A stretch of 64,000 bases of DNA. Source: Moritella sp. JT01 (GTDB taxonomy: Bacteria; Pseudomonadota; Gammaproteobacteria; Enterobacterales; Moritellaceae). A program made the translations under genes and the position numbers. The stretch is taken from NCBI RefSeq assembly GCF_001574435.1, contig NZ_LOCN01000011.1, positions 62,001 to 126,000 of the forward strand, written 5' to 3'. The notes beneath the pieces were generated by a model. It searched no databases. It had not been told where the DNA came from and worked only from the letters and a program-made list of their open reading frames with translations. The stretch's first letter is position 1. Each line of letters opens with the position of its first letter. Shown in pieces: positions 26,266 to 35,570 of this stretch.

Positions 26266-28572
26266 TTAGAAATTATTACCAATAAAGAGATAACCAGAAG
26301 CATGTCCACCTTCAGCATAACCGTAAGACAACATCACAGGACCTATGCCAGTATCTAAGGCGATAAATACACTACCCGCAGAAATGGTTGAATCAAAGCT
26401 GATGTCATCTTTATCATTCCAAACATTCCCTCGTTCGATGGACGCGCCCAGATAAAGCGGGAATGAGAATGCGCCAAAATTGTTATCCAATAAACGATGT
26501 CGATAAATGAGAGCAACCAAAGCTTTATAATTACCGGTGATCTCGTTAATGCCATAACCCGAGAGGTTTTGGAAACCACCGAGCCCCACTTCAAATGTTG
26601 GTGAAATAGGAGGGCCATCATAACTCGCCATCGATGCCTTAAATTCAAAGGTCGAGCGATTAAATGACATTGCATTACGCCAATCTAAGCTGAAGAACAC
26701 ATTGTTTTCACTACTATCAAAGTAGTCACTTGTATCTATGTATATATCAGCGTCGAGCTTAAAGCCCTTAGTTGGAAAAGATATATTATCGAATGAATCT
26801 AAGCGCGTCTGTAAATACCAGCCCTGACTATCAAATTTGGTATTGATACTCGAACCCTCGATGTCTGCATTACCAGTTTGATAATAACTACCAATCGCAA
26901 TTTGCGCCCAATCAAAAGGAATAACACCGAGCTCTGCATAAACATTGATTTGTTCTGTGGTCACAACAAAATATTCAAAATTAGAATTAACAGGCTTGAG
27001 TTCAGGATCATTTATTGAGCTTAGGTATAACTTACTTTCATAGTCTTCTAGTCTTATCCCCGCTTTAAAAAAGAAGTTTTGGTTATAATCAATCGGTGAA
27101 TAAAATTCGGTACTGATATTAGAATCCGTGCCATACACTAACTCAGAACGCCATTCCGCACCCAATCGGTTTAAATCCGTTAGTATGTATTGCAAGCCAA
27201 TTTGCTGACGATCATCACTGGTAGTTGACTCTTGAATATTGAATTTAAAATCAACATAGCCTGGCCCCCAACTTTTCTCTACTACGTTGATATGTAGGTC
27301 ATGGACACCCTCTTTTTCAGTAATGCTGTAATCGACTTTTTGAAATAAATTTAAGGCATAAAGCACATCAATTTGCGTCTCTAATTCAGCAACAGTAATC
27401 TTATCTCCACGCTTTAAGTTTAATTTATTTTCAATCACCTTGGGACTTAAACGGGTATCAGTGGTGATGTCGATATCATTGATTTGAATAACATCAATTT
27501 GTGCCAACTGTTGTTTTTTATATAATTTTTGTTGTTGGTATAATGCATAGTCGTCATCAGACAATGACAGAGCCTTTAATTTAGTACTCGCACTCTGCGC
27601 AGACTTTTCACCACGGTCCACTGCATCTAACATCAAATCAAAATCTGCAGTGCCAATACCGTCAATTTCAGGACTGAGCAAAATATCTTGCTCGGATAGT
27701 TTCAATATCTGTTCATTGGCACTCGTACGTGTCATCGAACTCGATAGCTGATCAAAGATAAGGAAAGCACTGGTGATCTCCTCTTCGCGATAAAGCTGAG
27801 AGCCAATATCAACCGCAATAATAATATCCGCACCCATATCTTGTAATACCGATATAGGTAAATTGTTCACCATGCCGCCATCAACAAGATACTGACCTTC
27901 AATAAAAACAGGGGTTAACGCACCCGGGATAGACATACTAGCCTGCATCACTTTGGACAAATCACCACGTTCTAATACCACTTCGCTCATGGTTTCAATA
28001 TTCGTAGCGACCGCACGATAAGGGATCGGTAATAAGTCAAAATGACGTACATAAGGTAAACTATTCGTTGATAAACGTAATAACTTTGCCATGCCTTGCC
28101 CTTGGACAAAACCAGATGGGTATTCCACACTGGTGCCATCAAAGCCAATATTGGTTTGTAATTGAAAGGAATCTTGACGCTGCTTTTCTCTTACCGAGAG
28201 TGCATCACGTGGTACGTCATCATTGTAACCTTGGCTCCAGTCATACTCCGATAATATGGTTTCGATTTGTTCCGTTGAACGTCCCATCGCATACATGCCA
28301 CCTATAAACGAACCCATACTGGTACCCGCTATATAATCGACAGGGATATTATTTTTTTCTAAATATTTGATGACCCCTAAATGCGCAGCACCTTTAGCCC
28401 CACCGCCACTCAAGGCAAGACCAATTTTAGGCCGTTGCTGTTCATTGTTATTGCCACTATCTGAAGCTGTTTCTGCGGCAATAGCAGTATGTAAATGCAG
28501 GCTAATGAAAGCGAGTAATAACCCATTCAGCATGTTAAATAAAGAACCAAAAATCCGTTTAATCTGTACCAT
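26266..28572 (-). CDS. Patatin-like phospholipase with POTRA and Omp85-type barrel (type Vd-like)
   Basis: A 768-residue predicted outer-membrane protein with a patatin passenger. A hydrophobic export signal (about residues 8-33) is followed by the patatin domain: oxyanion GGGAKGAAHLG (57-66), nucleophile Ser85 in GTSMG and Asp231 in VDGGMVNN, an intact Ser-Asp dyad. A POTRA-like region (about 350-430, IQINDIDITTDTRLSPKVIENKL) leads into a C-terminal 16-strand-type surface-antigen barrel ending YLFIGNNF. The architecture matches PlpD of Pseudomonas aeruginosa, a type Vd autotransporter. Some homologues stay cell-bound, and no linker cleavage site is evident. It is on the same strand upstream of acnB, separated by 277 bp, and is probably its own unit. 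Confidence 0.87.
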   Translation of the reverse strand: MVQIKRIFGSLFNMLNGLLLAFISLHLHTAIAAETASDSGNNNEQQRPKIGLALSGGGAKGAAHLGVIKYLEKNNIPVDYIAGTSMGSFIGGMYAMGRSTEQIETILSEYDWSQGYNDDVPRDALSVREKQRQDSFQLQTNIGFDGTSVEYPSGFVQGQGMAKLLRLSTNSLPYVRHFDLLPIPYRAVATNIETMSEVVLERGDLSKVMQASMSIPGALTPVFIEGQYLVDGGMVNNLPISVLQDMGADIIIAVDIGSQLYREEEITSAFLIFDQLSSSMTRTSANEQILKLSEQDILLSPEIDGIGTADFDLMLDAVDRGEKSAQSASTKLKALSLSDDDYALYQQQKLYKKQQLAQIDVIQINDIDITTDTRLSPKVIENKLNLKRGDKITVAELETQIDVLYALNLFQKVDYSITEKEGVHDLHINVVEKSWGPGYVDFKFNIQESTTSDDRQQIGLQYILTDLNRLGAEWRSELVYGTDSNISTEFYSPIDYNQNFFFKAGIRLEDYESKLYLSSINDPELKPVNSNFEYFVVTTEQINVYAELGVIPFDWAQIAIGSYYQTGNADIEGSSINTKFDSQGWYLQTRLDSFDNISFPTKGFKLDADIYIDTSDYFDSSENNVFFSLDWRNAMSFNRSTFEFKASMASYDGPPISPTFEVGLGGFQNLSGYGINEITGNYKALVALIYRHRLLDNNFGAFSFPLYLGASIERGNVWNDKDDISFDSTISAGSVFIALDTGIGPVMLSYGYAEGGHASGYLFIGNNF

Positions 28573-28686
28573 ATCTTGACTATGATCCTAAAAACCAATC
28601 CATCCCATCCAGTGGAACACTGGTTATATTGCATATAACTTAACTATATTAGCAGCACCTGTTTTAAAAAACCTAATTTCAGGTAT

Positions 28687-28710
28687 AAAAAAAGCGACCC
28701 TAAGGTCGCT
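28687..28710 (-). terminator. Intrinsic terminator of the pdh operon (after lpdA)
   Basis: On the minus strand AGCGACC-TTAG-GGTCGCT (28710-28693) runs into seven or more T. It lies 28 bp after the lpdA stop. Confidence 0.9.
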
Positions 28711-28738
28711 CTCTAATATTAACGATTAACGCGTTAAA

Positions 28739-30169
28739 TTATTTTTTCTTTATCGCTTTAGCATTAGGAAGGTCAGTAATAGAACCTTCATAAATTTCTG
28801 CAGCCATACCAACTGATTCGTGTAACGTTGGGTGCGCATGAATTGTTAATGCGATATCTTCTGCATCACAACCCATTTCAATTGCTAGACAAACTTCACC
28901 TAGTAATTCACCAGCGTTAGTACCAACCATAGCACCACCGATAATACGGTTAGTGTCTTTGTTGAATAATAACTTAGTCATACCGTTAGATGCGTCAGAA
29001 GCGATCGCACGACCTGATGCAGCCCAAGGGAATACAGCAGCTTCGTAGTTTACGCCTTGCTCTTTCGCTTCTTTTTCAGTTAGACCAGCCCACGCCATTT
29101 CTGGCTCAGTGTAAGCAATTGAAGGAATAACTTTAGGGTCGAAGAAGTGTTTCTTGCCAGCAATATTTTCTGCAGCAACGTGACCTTCATGCACACCTTT
29201 ATGCGCCAACATAGGTTGACCAACGATATCGCCGATTGCATAGATGTGTGGAACGTTCGTGCTCATGGTTTTATTTGTTTCAATAAAACCACGTTCAGTT
29301 ACAGTAATACCTGCTTTTTCAGCATTTAAGCCTAGACCGTTTGGTACTCGACCAACAGCAACAAGAACAGCGTCATAACGTACTGGTTCAGCAGGCGCTT
29401 TTTTGCCTTCAAACGTAACATATAGGCCGTCTTCTTTTGCGTCAACAGCGGTTACTTTTGTGCTTAGCATTACGTTAAATTTGTTTTTAACTGCTTTAGC
29501 ATAAATTTTAACGATGTCTTTATCCGCTGCAGGTACTAATTGATCTGCAAACTCAACAACGTCAATATCAGAACCTAGTGCAGAGTACACAGTACCCATT
29601 TCTAGACCGATGATACCACCACCAAGTACAAGTAATTTACCAGGAACTTCTTTCAGCTCTAGTGCATCAGTTGAATCCCAAACGCGTGGATCTTCATGCG
29701 GGATGAATGGTAGTTTAACTGGACGTGAACCCGCTGCAATGATTGCATTATCAAATGTAACAGTTGTAACGTTACCGTCACTGTCTGTTGCTTCAATAGT
29801 GTTAGCGCCAGTAAATTGTGCTAAACCTTCAACCACTTTAACTTTACGCATCTTAGCCATACCGCCAAGACCACCAGTTAATTGACCAACCACTTTTTCT
29901 TTCCATGCACGGATTTTAGTGATGTCAGTTTGTGGTTCGCCGAACACGATACCGTGATCTGCTAATGATTTTGCTTCTTCAATTACTTTAGCTACATGTA
30001 GTAAAGCTTTTGAAGGGATACAACCAACGTTAAGACAAACACCACCTAGGGTGTTGTAACGTTCGATGATTACAGTTTCTAAACCTAGATCTGCCGCACG
30101 GAATGCAGCAGAATAACCTGCAGGACCAGCACCTAGTACTACTACCTGAGCTTTAACTTCATTACTCAT
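28739..30169 (-). CDS. lpdA: Dihydrolipoyl dehydrogenase (E3)
   Basis: LpdA reoxidises dihydrolipoamide of the pyruvate and 2-oxoglutarate dehydrogenase complexes, passing electrons through FAD to NAD+. The 476 residues are typical. FAD binding is at VVVLGAGPAGYSAAFRAADLG. The redox disulfide is Cys45/Cys50 in GGVCLNVGCIPSK. The NAD motif is VLGGGIIGLEMG, and the catalytic His-Glu pair is in HAHPTLHE near the C-terminus. It is the last gene of pdhR-aceE-aceF-lpdA. The 233-bp gap to aceF contains a weak terminator and an elaborate leader structure, suggesting that lpdA is also expressed or regulated separately. Confidence 0.97.
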   Translation of the reverse strand: MSNEVKAQVVVLGAGPAGYSAAFRAADLGLETVIIERYNTLGGVCLNVGCIPSKALLHVAKVIEEAKSLADHGIVFGEPQTDITKIRAWKEKVVGQLTGGLGGMAKMRKVKVVEGLAQFTGANTIEATDSDGNVTTVTFDNAIIAAGSRPVKLPFIPHEDPRVWDSTDALELKEVPGKLLVLGGGIIGLEMGTVYSALGSDIDVVEFADQLVPAADKDIVKIYAKAVKNKFNVMLSTKVTAVDAKEDGLYVTFEGKKAPAEPVRYDAVLVAVGRVPNGLGLNAEKAGITVTERGFIETNKTMSTNVPHIYAIGDIVGQPMLAHKGVHEGHVAAENIAGKKHFFDPKVIPSIAYTEPEMAWAGLTEKEAKEQGVNYEAAVFPWAASGRAIASDASNGMTKLLFNKDTNRIIGGAMVGTNAGELLGEVCLAIEMGCDAEDIALTIHAHPTLHESVGMAAEIYEGSITDLPNAKAIKKK

Positions 30170-30188
30170 TATGACCTCGTTGTCATTT

Positions 30189-30269
30189 AATTATCTGGAA
30201 TGGCGGGTTACCTCACTCAGAGGCTCTATTTTAACGCTTCTGAGTAATGATGTTCGATTCCAGATAATT
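30189..30269 (-). other. Two-helix structured element in the lpdA leader
   Basis: On the minus strand AATTATCTGGAAT (30269-30257) pairs perfectly with ATTCCAGATAATT (30201-30189). Inside it, ACTCAGAAGC (30245-30236) pairs with GCCTCTGAGT (30224-30215) with one mismatch. The result is a 13-bp outer helix, an internal loop of 11 and about 13 nt, a 10-bp inner helix and an 11-nt apical loop. It ends about 20 nt before the lpdA ATG. It could be a cis-regulatory RNA, a processing site or a REP-like palindrome. Confidence 0.6.
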
Positions 30270-30306
30270 TTACATATATGTTAAATAAATGAGAAGTAAA
30301 AAGAGT

Positions 30307-30342
30307 AAAAAGAGTTAAAACATTGCAAAAATGCGATAACTC
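30307..30342 (-). terminator. Weak intrinsic terminator between aceF and lpdA
   Basis: GAGTTA (30342-30337) and TAACTC (30317-30312) on the minus strand enclose a smaller GCA/TGC helix, and TTTTT follows. The stem is short, so it probably only reduces read-through into lpdA. Confidence 0.4.
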
Positions 30343-30402
30343 TACTTAATAAATACTCAAACTTCTCTTTAACTAAATACTAAAACTATTACTTAATTAA
30401 AA

Positions 30403-31983
30403 TTAAAGTACTAGTTTACGAAGATCTGAAAGATATCCGTTTAATGCTGTAACAAAACGAGCACCGTCAGCACCATCGATCACGCGGTGATCATATGAAA
30501 GTGCCATTGGTAACATAAGACGAGGAGCAAAGTCTTTGCCATCCCACTTAGGTTTAATTTCAGAGCGTGACACGCCTAAAATTGCAACTTCTGGCGCATT
30601 AACGATTGGTGTAAATTGAGTACCACCGATACCGCCAAGGCTAGAAATTGTGAAACAACCGCCTTGCATGTCAGAAGATGTTAGCTTACCAGAACGTGCT
30701 TTCTTAGAAATAACAGCAAGATCTTGGCTAAGCTCGTAAATACCTTTCTGGTCAACGTTACGGATAACCGGAACAACTAGACCGTTTGGCGTATCAACAG
30801 CAACACCAATGTTGATGTATTTCTTCTGAATGATAGTTGCGCCATCTTCGCCGATTGAAGTATTGAACTTCGGATAATCAGCTAACGCTTTAGCTACTGC
30901 TTTCACGATGAAGATAAGTGGAGAGATCTTGAAGCCTTTATCTTGCTTAACAAGTTTGTTGTTCTCAACTTTACGGAACGCTTCTAGTTCAGTGATGTCT
31001 GCTTCGTCGAACTGTGTAACGTGTGGGATTTTAACCCAGTTACGGTGCAGATTCGGACCAGAGATTTTCTGGATGCGAGTCATCTTAACTACTTCGATTT
31101 CACCGAATTTAGCAAAATCAACTTTCGGCCATGCAAGTACGTCCATACCAGAACCATTGCCGCCAGTCGCGCCAGATTCTAAACGTTTAACTGCATTTTT
31201 AACGTAAGTTTGTACGTCTTCTTTTGCAATGCGACCTTTACGACCCGTTGCGCCAACTTTATCTAAGTTAACACCGAATTCGCGTGCTAGACGACGAACT
31301 ACTGGTGATGCATGGTGGTAAGCATCGTTTTCAACAAAGCCAGTTACTTCAGGTGCTTTTGCAGCAGCTGGAGCAGCTTTCGGTGCTTCAACTTTTGCAG
31401 CAGCCACAGGAGCAGCGACAGCAACAACAGCAGGTGCTGCGCCAGCGCCAGCAACTTCAAATGTCATGATGAAAGAACCAGTTTTAACATTGTCGCCAAC
31501 ATTTACTTTAATTTCTTTCACTACACCAGCAAACGGTGCAGGTACTTCCATTGAAGCTTTATCGCCTTCAACAGTCATTAACGTGTCTTCTTCTGCAACA
31601 GTGTCGCCAACGTTAACTGAAATTTCAGTTACTTCAACTTCATCATCGCCGATATCAGGGATGTTAACGTCTAGTACTTGTGCAGCAGCGGCAGCAACAG
31701 GAGCAGCTTCAACAACTACTTCTGCTTCCGCAACAGGTGCTGCAGCACTCGCTTCAGCAGCAAAGATAAATACTAATGAGCCAGTTTTAACCGTATCACC
31801 AATGTTTACACGAATTTCTTGTACTACACCTGCTTGTGGTGCAGGTACTTCCATAGACGCTTTGTCACCCTCAACAGTAAGCAAAGTATCTTCTTCTGCA
31901 ACTGTATCGCCGATTTGAACGGAAATCTCAGTTACTTCTACTTCATCATCACCAATGTCTGGAACGAAAATTTCAATACTCAT
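30403..31983 (-). CDS. aceF: Pyruvate dehydrogenase E2, dihydrolipoyl acetyltransferase
   Basis: AceF forms the core of the pyruvate dehydrogenase complex and transfers acetyl groups from lipoamide to CoA. The 526-residue protein has two N-terminal lipoyl domains (about 1-75 and 105-180), each with the lipoylation motif [13 protein letters not shown]; the first lysine is Lys41. Ala/Pro-rich linkers surround an E3-binding domain ([17 protein letters not shown], about 235-270). The catalytic domain has the His motif [16 protein letters not shown]. coli AceF has three lipoyl domains; two is common in other gammaproteobacteria. It starts 10 bp after the aceE stop codon. Confidence 0.97.
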   Translation of the reverse strand: MSIEIFVPDIGDDEVEVTEISVQIGDTVAEEDTLLTVEGDKASMEVPAPQAGVVQEIRVNIGDTVKTGSLVFIFAAEASAAAPVAEAEVVVEAAPVAAAAAQVLDVNIPDIGDDEVEVTEISVNVGDTVAEEDTLMTVEGDKASMEVPAPFAGVVKEIKVNVGDNVKTGSFIMTFEVAGAGAAPAVVAVAAPVAAAKVEAPKAAPAAAKAPEVTGFVENDAYHHASPVVRRLAREFGVNLDKVGATGRKGRIAKEDVQTYVKNAVKRLESGATGGNGSGMDVLAWPKVDFAKFGEIEVVKMTRIQKISGPNLHRNWVKIPHVTQFDEADITELEAFRKVENNKLVKQDKGFKISPLIFIVKAVAKALADYPKFNTSIGEDGATIIQKKYINIGVAVDTPNGLVVPVIRNVDQKGIYELSQDLAVISKKARSGKLTSSDMQGGCFTISSLGGIGGTQFTPIVNAPEVAILGVSRSEIKPKWDGKDFAPRLMLPMALSYDHRVIDGADGARFVTALNGYLSDLRKLVL

Positions 31984-31993
31984 TATTTATGCC

Positions 31994-34654
31994 TTATGCG
32001 TATAGAGGGTTTAATTTATCAGCGTCGATGTCATATTTTGCAATTGCATCAACAACAACTTGATTTTCAAGTTCGCCTTTCTTCACTAATTCAGATAATG
32101 CTGCAACAACTACGTATTGCGCGTTAACTTCGAAATGACGACGTAAGTTTGCACGGCTGTCTGAACGACCAAAACCGTCAGTACCAAGTACTTTGTATGA
32201 CGTTGGAACATAAGCACGTACTTGATCAGAATAACTCTTCATGTAGTCAGTCGCAGCAATCGCTGGAGCATCACCCATTAAGCTAGTGATATAAGGTACT
32301 TTTTTCTCAGCTTCCGGATGTAACATGTTGAAACGTTCAACATCTTGACCATCACGAGCAAGTTCATTAAATGAAGTTACAGCGAAAACATCAGAACCAA
32401 TACCATAGTCTTCACTTAAGATACGAGCCGCTTCGCGAACTTGTATCATGATAGTACCTGAACTTAATAATTGTACTTTTGCTTTATCGCCAGTATAAGT
32501 TTCTAGCTTATACATACCTTTACGGATACCGTCTTCGGCACCTTCAGGCATAGCAGGATGCGCATAGTTTTCGTTCATTAGCGTTACATAGTAGAAGATG
32601 TTTTCTTGATCTTTACCATACATACGACGGATACCGTCTTGTAAGATAATAGCTACTTCGTAAGCGAATGTTGGGTCATATGCCACACAGTTAGGTACTA
32701 GACCTGCTTGAATTAAGCTGTGACCATCTTCATGTTGAAGACCTTCACCATTCAATGTTGTACGACCAGCTGTAGCACCTAATAGGAAACCACGAGACTG
32801 TTGATCACCTGCCATCCATGCTGTGTCACCGATACGTTGGAAACCAAACATTGAATAATAGATGTAGAATGGGATCATCGGTAGATCATTGGTACTGTAT
32901 GATGTTGCAGCCGCAACCCAAGAAGACATTGCACCAAGTTCGTTGATACCTTCTTGTAGTACTTGACCACTCGTTGATTCTTTATAATAAGAAACAAGGT
33001 CTCTGTCTTGAGGTGTATATATCTGGCCTTTCGGATTATAGATACCCACTTGACGGAATAGACCTTCCATACCAAATGTACGCGCTTCATCAGCAATAAT
33101 AGGTACTACATTTTTGCCAATACCTTTATGCTTAAGTAACACGTTCAATGCACGAACATAAGCCATCGTTGTAGAAATTTCACGCTTTTGAGCACCGAGT
33201 AGTGCTGCAAAATCATCAACTTCAGGAATTACTAGTTCACCAGAGAAAGTTGGCTTACGCTGTGGTAAATAACCATTCAGTTCTTTACGACGAGCATGCA
33301 GATACTCATGCTCAGGCGTACCTTCTTCTATCGTCACATATGGAAGATTTAATAAGTCTTCATCTGCAACTGGTACATCGAAACGATCACGGAACTGCTT
33401 AAGTACATCCGATTTCATTTTTTTCACGCCGTGCGCGATATTTTTACCTTCTGCAGCTTCACCCATACCATAACCTTTTACAGTTTTAGCTAGGATCACA
33501 GTAGGCTTACCAACTGTCGCTTGTGCTTGTGCATATGCAGCGTAAAGTTTACTGGTAGAATGACCACCACGCTTAAGTGCGTAGATCTCATCATCAGTCA
33601 TGTCTTTAACTAATTCAGCAGTTTCAGGGTAACGACCAAAGAATTGCTCACGTACATAAGCGCCACCTTTAGCTTTCAGCGTTTGGTAATCACCATCCAC
33701 AGTTTCATTCATTAACTGTAGAAGTTTACCAGACGTGTCTTTAGCAAGAAGTTCATCCCACTCTTCACCCCAGATAACTTTAATCACATTCCAGCCTGCG
33801 CCTTTAAACACGCCTTCAAGCTCTTGAATGATCTTACCGTTACCCATAACAGGACCGTCTAGGCGCTGTAGGTTACAGTTAATAACGAATACTAAGTTGT
33901 CTAAACCTTCACGAGCAGCAAATGATAATGCGCCGCGTGACTCAGGTTCATCCATCTCGCCATCACCTAGGAAAGCGTATACAGTTTGATCTTCAGTTTG
34001 TTTTAGACCACGGCCATCTAGGTATTTCAAGAAACGTGCTTGATAGATAGCAGAAAATGGACCAAGACCCATAGATACTGTAGGGAACTGCCAGTATTCA
34101 GGCATCAACTTAGGATGTGGGTATGACGGGATACCTTTACCATCCACTTCTTGACGGAAATTATCTAGCTGTTCTGCAGTTAGACGACCTTCAACAAATG
34201 AACGCGCGTAAATACCAGGAGAAATATGACCTTGGTAATAAATTAAATCACCACCATCTTTTTCAGTAGGTGCACGGAAAAAGTGATTGAAACATACATC
34301 ATAAAGTGCAGCAGATGATTGGAATGACGCCATATGGCCACCCAAATCTAATTCTTTTTTCGACGCACGCAGTACGATCATTAACGCATTCCAGCGGATA
34401 ATCGAACGGATACGACGTTCTAGTTTTTCGTCACCTGGATATGCAGGCTGGTCTTCAGTACGGATGCTATTGATATAATCGGTAGTGATACCACCTTGAC
34501 CTATTTCAATACCTTCTTGATGTGCTTTTGCAATTACTTTTTCTAACAAATACTGTGCGCGCTCAAGACCTTCTTCACGGATAACTGATTCAATTGACTC
34601 AAACCATTCATTCGTTTCGATAGGATCTATATCATGCTTTAAGATGTCGGACAT
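31994..34654 (-). CDS. aceE: Pyruvate dehydrogenase E1 component (homodimeric)
   Basis: AceE decarboxylates pyruvate with thiamine diphosphate and acetylates the lipoyl group of AceF. The 886 residues match the homodimeric E1 of E. coli (887). The thiamine-diphosphate motif is GDGEMDEPESRGALSFAAREGLDN-L. Other recognisable blocks are NEWFESIESVIREEG at the N-terminus, ILAKTVKGYGMGEAAEGKNIAH, RTTLNGEGLQHEDGHS and the C-terminal VLGTDGFGRSDSRANLRRHFEV. It is the second gene of the pdhR operon. The 85-bp gap to pdhR holds an AT-rich hairpin. Confidence 0.98.
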   Translation of the reverse strand: MSDILKHDIDPIETNEWFESIESVIREEGLERAQYLLEKVIAKAHQEGIEIGQGGITTDYINSIRTEDQPAYPGDEKLERRIRSIIRWNALMIVLRASKKELDLGGHMASFQSSAALYDVCFNHFFRAPTEKDGGDLIYYQGHISPGIYARSFVEGRLTAEQLDNFRQEVDGKGIPSYPHPKLMPEYWQFPTVSMGLGPFSAIYQARFLKYLDGRGLKQTEDQTVYAFLGDGEMDEPESRGALSFAAREGLDNLVFVINCNLQRLDGPVMGNGKIIQELEGVFKGAGWNVIKVIWGEEWDELLAKDTSGKLLQLMNETVDGDYQTLKAKGGAYVREQFFGRYPETAELVKDMTDDEIYALKRGGHSTSKLYAAYAQAQATVGKPTVILAKTVKGYGMGEAAEGKNIAHGVKKMKSDVLKQFRDRFDVPVADEDLLNLPYVTIEEGTPEHEYLHARRKELNGYLPQRKPTFSGELVIPEVDDFAALLGAQKREISTTMAYVRALNVLLKHKGIGKNVVPIIADEARTFGMEGLFRQVGIYNPKGQIYTPQDRDLVSYYKESTSGQVLQEGINELGAMSSWVAAATSYSTNDLPMIPFYIYYSMFGFQRIGDTAWMAGDQQSRGFLLGATAGRTTLNGEGLQHEDGHSLIQAGLVPNCVAYDPTFAYEVAIILQDGIRRMYGKDQENIFYYVTLMNENYAHPAMPEGAEDGIRKGMYKLETYTGDKAKVQLLSSGTIMIQVREAARILSEDYGIGSDVFAVTSFNELARDGQDVERFNMLHPEAEKKVPYITSLMGDAPAIAATDYMKSYSDQVRAYVPTSYKVLGTDGFGRSDSRANLRRHFEVNAQYVVVAALSELVKKGELENQVVVDAIAKYDIDADKLNPLYA

Positions 34655-34699
34655 TTGAGATTCCTTACTATTAGATCTCTACAACATTAAAGAAATATT

Positions 34700-34722
34700 C
34701 TTAAACATATTTTATGTTTAAG
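34700..34722. repeat. AT-rich hairpin between pdhR and aceE
   Basis: CTTAAACATA (34700-34709) and TATGTTTAAG (34713-34722) form a perfect 10-bp stem with a 3-nt loop. On the minus strand a T-rich stretch follows, so it might partly terminate pdhR transcripts before aceE. It could also be a regulator site. Confidence 0.4.
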
Positions 34723-34739
34723 CATATTCATTATTAATA

Positions 34740-35501
34740 CTATTTAGCCTGTTTTATGCGGCGTGTCGCTCGGCTGATACGACTATCCTCACGCCCAATA
34801 TCGAGCAATGCTTGCTCGATATAAGCCAGATGGGCATGACATGCTTCTCTGGCGGTTTCTGGTTGTCGGTTAAGAATTGCAGTGAGCATATCACCACGGT
34901 GTTGGCTAATTTGTTCAACTACACCTTGACGCTTTTCCAACAACCTAAAATTTTGGCAGATGTTATCTTCTAATAATGGATTCAACCCACGCAGAAGATG
35001 TAACAACACTATATTGTGTGATGCAGCGGTGACCGCAATATTAAACGCACTGACTGCTTGCGCCTGTAGCTGCGGGTCATGTGCTAATTCAGACGCTGTC
35101 ACTGCATCAAGCGCAACGCGTAATTGTTGAAAGTCGGTTTCAGTACCACGCAACGCCGCGTAATACGCTGAAATACCTTCCAACGCATGACGAAATTCTA
35201 ATAGGTCTAATTGCGCTTCTGGGTGTGTCGTCAATAATTGAAACAGTGGTTCCATCAGCGTTTGGTCCATGACCTTTTTCACCCATGTACCACGTCCTTG
35301 ACGACGCTCCAATAAACCTTTGCTTTCTAACCGTAAAATTGCATCGCGTACAGTCGGGCGAGATACCCCTAGCTGTAGGGCTAAATCACGCTCTGAAGAT
35401 AAGCGCTGGCCGGATTCTAAACTACCTTCCAAAATCATTTGCTCTAGTTGCTCTGCAATCGCATCGGACAACTTCGGCGGCTGAATTTTTCGATAGACCA
35501 T
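34740..35501 (-). CDS. pdhR: Pyruvate-responsive GntR-family repressor PdhR
   Basis: PdhR represses the pdh operon, and pyruvate releases it from DNA. From ATG 35501 (MVYRKIQPPKLSDAIAEQLE) the protein has 253 residues, as in E. coli. It has an N-terminal winged helix (SSERDLALQLGVSRPTVRDAILRLESKGLLERRQGRGTWV, about 30-70). A FadR-type helical effector domain follows, with LLEFRHALEGISAYYAALR and HNIVLLHLLRGLNPLL. The longer frame to 35576 is rejected because it would cover the operator and promoter. A perfect PdhR palindrome lies 26 bp upstream, so autorepression is expected. The aceE-aceF-lpdA genes follow on the same strand. Confidence 0.95.
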   Translation of the reverse strand: MVYRKIQPPKLSDAIAEQLEQMILEGSLESGQRLSSERDLALQLGVSRPTVRDAILRLESKGLLERRQGRGTWVKKVMDQTLMEPLFQLLTTHPEAQLDLLEFRHALEGISAYYAALRGTETDFQQLRVALDAVTASELAHDPQLQAQAVSAFNIAVTAASHNIVLLHLLRGLNPLLEDNICQNFRLLEKRQGVVEQISQHRGDMLTAILNRQPETAREACHAHLAYIEQALLDIGREDSRISRATRRIKQAK

Positions 35502-35526
35502 GTGAACCTCAAAATGACCAGTGGTA

Positions 35527-35543
35527 AATTGGTCTGACCAATT
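35527..35543. promoter_or_regulatory. PdhR operator, perfect palindrome
   Basis: AATTGGTCTGACCAATT is a perfect inverted repeat fitting the known PdhR site (ATTGGTnnnACCAAT). It lies directly downstream of the -10 box and over the predicted start site, a classic repressing position. Confidence 0.92.
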
Positions 35544-35570
35544 TAATATTAAGTCATGACAATTTACCAA
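35543..35570 (-). promoter_or_regulatory. Sigma-70 promoter of pdhR-aceEF
   Basis: On the minus strand TTGGTA (35570-35565), a 16-bp spacer and TATTAA (35548-35543) place the start inside the PdhR palindrome. The -10 choice is supported by its fit to the operator. Confidence 0.55.

Noticed and set aside
31466-31918. 150-codon plus-strand frame opposite the aceF lipoyl domains
   Set aside because: It mirrors the repeated Ala/Val/Glu codons of the lipoyl domains; the internal repeat is an echo of the two lipoyl domains.
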